Shown here: positions 6,075 through 7,885 of the stretch, one piece after another
Layout of the letters: each line of letters opens with the position of its first letter
Position numbering within the stretch: the first letter of the stretch is position 1
Assembly: GCA_947175285.1 (NCBI GenBank)
Contig: CAMWMM010000217.1
Span: 1 to 7,885 of the forward strand
DNA: 7,885 nucleotides
DNA from: an uncultured Lachnospiraceae bacterium
Lineage (GTDB): Bacteria; Bacillota_A; Clostridia; Lachnospirales; Lachnospiraceae
Direction of reading: 5' to 3'
Program-made: the position numbers and the translations under genes
Notes under the pieces: generated by a model
What the model was told of the DNA's origin: nothing
The model's database searches: none
The model's input: only the letters and a program-made list of their open reading frames with translations

Positions 6075-6143
6075 ATGATACGGGCATTGTTTTCTATAAC
6101 GGATGGCAATGCTTTTTTTAATAAACAGATAAGAAACAAATAG
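6075..6143 (+). CDS. Short open frame (22 codons), possible leader peptide or gene remnant
   Basis: ATG at 6075 follows a near-perfect AAAAGGAGG (6057-6065) by 9 nt and reads MIRALFSITDGNAFFNKQIR, then NK and TAG. The ribosome binding site is the best in this part of the window, yet the frame contains a terminator-like hairpin (6084-6119) and its last codons coincide with tandem repeats (6122-6143). It could be a leader peptide in a translation-coupled attenuator, or the 5' end of a lost gene. No similarity is recognised. Confidence 0.3.
   Translation: MIRALFSITDGNAFFNKQIRNK
6084..6119 (+). terminator. Terminator-like hairpin with seven T residues, inside the short open frame
   Basis: GCATTG (6084-6089) and CAATGC (6107-6112) are exact complements (extendable by two G-U pairs inside), with a long loop, immediately followed by TTTTTTT (6113-6119). 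The stem is short but the T-run is strong. It would stop transcripts from the Uma2 side before the ABC transporter promoter, or act as an attenuator read together with the short open frame. Confidence 0.55.
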
Positions 6144-6154
6144 TAAACAGATAA
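6122..6154 (+). repeat. Three tandem 11-bp repeats: likely response-regulator operator
   Basis: Units are TAAACAGATAA (6122-6132), GAAACAAATAG (6133-6143) and TAAACAGATAA (6144-6154). The outer two are identical and the middle matches 8 of 11 positions. Head-to-tail 11-bp units in phase with the DNA helix are the usual binding pattern of OmpR/PhoB-family response regulators. The last unit ends 21 bp before the TATAAT and so reaches the -35 position, as in PhoB-type activation. The cognate two-component genes are not in the window. Confidence 0.65.
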
Positions 6155-6175
6155 AGACTTTTTCGAAATATGATA

Positions 6176-6181
6176 TATAAT
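6176..6181 (+). promoter_or_regulatory. -10 box of the ABC transporter operon
   Basis: A perfect TATAAT at 6176-6181 has no recognisable -35 (6153-6158 reads AAAGAC), as expected for a promoter that depends on an activator. Transcription should start near 6188, giving a leader of about 43 nt with GGAGGG at 6219-6224. Confidence 0.6.
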
Positions 6182-6230
6182 AATACCATAAAAACACAAA
6201 CTTCTTTTCAATCACTATGGAGGGATAAAC

Positions 6231-6989
6231 ATGAGTACAATTCTTCATACCGATAAATTGTGCAAATCATTCTCAAACGGCGGTTTGCAGCAGCATATCA
6301 TCAAGAATCTTGATCTTGAGATCAGGGAAAAGGACTTCACTATTATAATGGGTGCATCGGGTTCGGGCAAATCCACTCTGCTTTATGCACTTTCGGGAAT
6401 GGATACTCCAACCCTTGGCGGCGTCTTCTTCGGTGACAAGGATATATCGAAATATACCAACGATCAGCTTGCTGTGTTCAGACGTGAAAACTGTGGATTT
6501 GTCTTTCAGAGTATCTATCTGCTCGAAAACATGACCGTATTCGATAATATCATGACAGGTGCACTTGTGATACGGAAGAACAGCCCCGAGCTTGTGAAAA
6601 AGATAGAGGAGCTTCTCAAAAAGGCCGGTATAGGCGAAAAGCTGTGGGATAAATACCCGAACCAGCTTTCGGGCGGTGAGTGCCAGAGGGTCGGCATCGT
6701 AAGAGCGATCATCAATGACCCGAAGATACTTTTTGCTGATGAGCCGACAGGCAGTCTGAACTCGGCTTCGAGCCGTGACGTTCTTGATATCTTCACGGAA
6801 CTGAACTCGAAAGGACAAAGCATTGTAATGGTGACGCACGACATGAAAACCGCTCTCAGAGGAAACAGGGTGATATATCTTCGTGACGGTGCTGTGATCG
6901 GCGAACATGAAATGCCGTCATTCGGCACAAATGATATCAAGAGCAGACAAGAGGGCTTGCAGAGATTCCTCGATGACATGGGGTGGTAA
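6231..6989 (+). CDS. ABC transporter ATP-binding protein (MacB/LolD/Bce type)
   Basis: A 252-aa cytoplasmic ATPase that powers the FtsX-like permease encoded next. Walker A is GASGSGKST (41-49), the Q-loop glutamine is Q93 in FVFQS, the signature is LSGGE (146-150), Walker B is ILFADEP (166-172) with the catalytic E171, the D-loop region is GSLNSASS (174-181) and the switch histidine is H203 in MVTHD. All catalytic residues are present. This subfamily serves peptide-antibiotic export or resistance, lipoprotein release and division transporters; the operator upstream favours the antimicrobial-peptide group (inference). GGAGGG (6219-6224) lies 6 nt before the ATG. Codon use differs from the genes to the left, with Ser TCG frequent, hinting at transfer. 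Confidence 0.95.
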   Translation: MSTILHTDKLCKSFSNGGLQQHIIKNLDLEIREKDFTIIMGASGSGKSTLLYALSGMDTPTLGGVFFGDKDISKYTNDQLAVFRRENCGFVFQSIYLLENMTVFDNIMTGALVIRKNSPELVKKIEELLKKAGIGEKLWDKYPNQLSGGECQRVGIVRAIINDPKILFADEPTGSLNSASSRDVLDIFTELNSKGQSIVMVTHDMKTALRGNRVIYLRDGAVIGEHEMPSFGTNDIKSRQEGLQRFLDDMGW

Positions 6990-6990
6990 T

Positions 6991-7885
6991 ATGGAAAAGA
7001 TACTCAGACTTTCTTTAGCAAATATTAAAAAGCACAAAAAACAGACGATACTTCTTACTCTGCTGATCGTGTTCTGTATGGCTGTCACATCGGCGGCGAT
7101 AGCAGGCAGCATTGATATGACGGGCATATTCCCCCGTGTGGCAGATGAGTATGCTGTGCATAAAAATGCGTTTTATATCAAAGAGGATTATTATAATGAC
7201 AGCTTCATCAGGCTGCTTCGTGAAGATGAGAGGGTAACGGATATCGATCATATCTGTGTTCTGTTCAGTACAGCAACGAAATACCTCGACAATGAAGGCG
7301 AGGAACAGGCGCTGTATATGAGTTTCGTGACTAAGGAGCTGGAAGAGAACATAGAGCGCTCTCCTATAGAAACGACCCTCACCGATGAGGAGACAGCAGC
7401 ACTTGAACACCCGATCTATCTGCCCTATGCAGGACAAGAAAGCCTTGCATCAAAGCTCAGTGTGGGCGACACTTTTAACATAATTTACGGAACAAAGCTG
7501 TTCTCCTTTACAGTTGCAGGTTTTTATGAATCTATTTTTATGCCCGAAACCGGTAGGGGTTTCCAGATGATCGTTTCGGACAGCGACTATGTTTCTCTGA
7601 TGACCGCGATTGGCAAGTATGAAATGGTGCTGTTCGACTGCAATCCGCTTGATGACTGTGTGGATATATATTTAAAATTTTATGACAGAGTCGAAGAACA
7701 GACAGGCAAAGATATCGGATATAATATTATGAGCTTTGGTCTGTATAAAAATCTGGAACAGAAAAGTGCTGTTTTTTCGGAGATTGTCATTGGTATCATG
7801 CTGTTTATGGCGGCTGTTATCTTCATTGCGGCTGTTATTATGATACGCTTCCGTATCGCAGGCGATATACAGGATCAGATACAGT
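6991..7885 (+). CDS. FtsX-like ABC transporter permease (partial, cut by window end)
   Basis: The frame is open from ATG 6991 to the window edge, giving 298 residues of an unfinished protein. A basic N-terminus (MEKILRLSLANIKKHKK) leads into a first membrane helix (about 18-39). A large domain of about 220 residues then lies outside the membrane, and a second helix (about 265-285) is followed by RFRIAGDIQDQIQ. One helix, large extracytoplasmic domain, then further helices is the MacB/FtsX permease layout; the segment after the second helix is the start of the FtsX domain. It begins one base after the ATPase stop and is probably translated by coupling. The substrate cannot be told. Three or more membrane segments should follow outside the window. 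Confidence 0.9.
   Translation, partial: MEKILRLSLANIKKHKKQTILLTLLIVFCMAVTSAAIAGSIDMTGIFPRVADEYAVHKNAFYIKEDYYNDSFIRLLREDERVTDIDHICVLFSTATKYLDNEGEEQALYMSFVTKELEENIERSPIETTLTDEETAALEHPIYLPYAGQESLASKLSVGDTFNIIYGTKLFSFTVAGFYESIFMPETGRGFQMIVSDSDYVSLMTAIGKYEMVLFDCNPLDDCVDIYLKFYDRVEEQTGKDIGYNIMSFGLYKNLEQKSAVFSEIVIGIMLFMAAVIFIAAVIMIRFRIAGDIQDQIQ

Noticed and set aside
6273..6908. 211-codon minus-strand open frame opposite the ABC ATPase
   Set aside because: The plus strand encodes every ABC ATPase motif in order; the antisense frame has no recognisable motif or ribosome binding site.
1..7885. CRISPR array, tRNA/rRNA gene, insertion sequence or transposase, replication origin
   Set aside because: No regularly spaced repeats of CRISPR size, no cloverleaf or rRNA-like stretch, and no transposase or terminal inverted repeats were seen on either strand.

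Overview
The window looks like chromosome from a low-to-moderate GC anaerobic Firmicute, most likely a Lachnospiraceae-type Clostridium relative. The reasons are strong AGGAGG-class ribosome binding sites, sigma-A promoters with TATAAT boxes, a clostridial feoA-feoA-feoB operon followed by the small Cys-rich FeoB-associated protein, and short scattered accessory genes. The genus call is an inference; no rRNA or tRNA gene is present to anchor it.

Layout. Bases 1-84 hold the last codons of an upstream plus-strand gene and its intrinsic terminator. Bases 140-3135 form one ferrous-iron uptake transcription unit: a promoter overlapped by two copies of a GTTAG-N6-CTAAC palindrome, two different FeoA proteins, FeoB (712 aa), two back-to-back hairpins, a 47-aa Cys/His-tailed membrane protein, and a strong GC-rich terminator. 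Bases 3147-4508 hold two minus-strand genes. One is a 322-aa protein I do not recognise, preceded by a sequence resembling a motility (sigma-D/FliA) promoter. The other is a Cro/C1-type regulator whose C-terminal part looks frameshifted or replaced. Bases 4581-5963 hold two plus-strand single genes with their own promoters: a SanA/YdcF-like membrane-anchored DUF218 protein and a Uma2-family (PD-(D/E)XK-like) protein.

Bases 5964-6230 are a 267-bp regulatory gap. It holds a 22-codon open frame with a very good ribosome binding site, a terminator-like hairpin with seven T residues inside that frame, three tandem 11-bp repeats of the kind bound by OmpR/PhoB-family response regulators, and a TATAAT box without a good -35. 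It leads into a MacB/Bce-like ABC transporter: ATPase (complete) and FtsX-like permease (cut by the window end). This last part uses codons differently from the rest (for example, 8 of about 19 Ser codons in the ATPase are TCG, versus none in the Uma2 gene), suggesting a different origin.

How the genes work together. The feo operon is a self-contained Fe(II) importer that appears to be under metal-responsive repression. The ABC transporter looks like a response-regulator-activated export or resistance module whose regulator genes are not in the window. The middle genes look like unrelated accessory cargo. I do not see a clearly new multi-gene system. The most unusual items are the triple 11-bp operator with its leader, the unknown gene with a sigma-D-like promoter, and the broken regulator.
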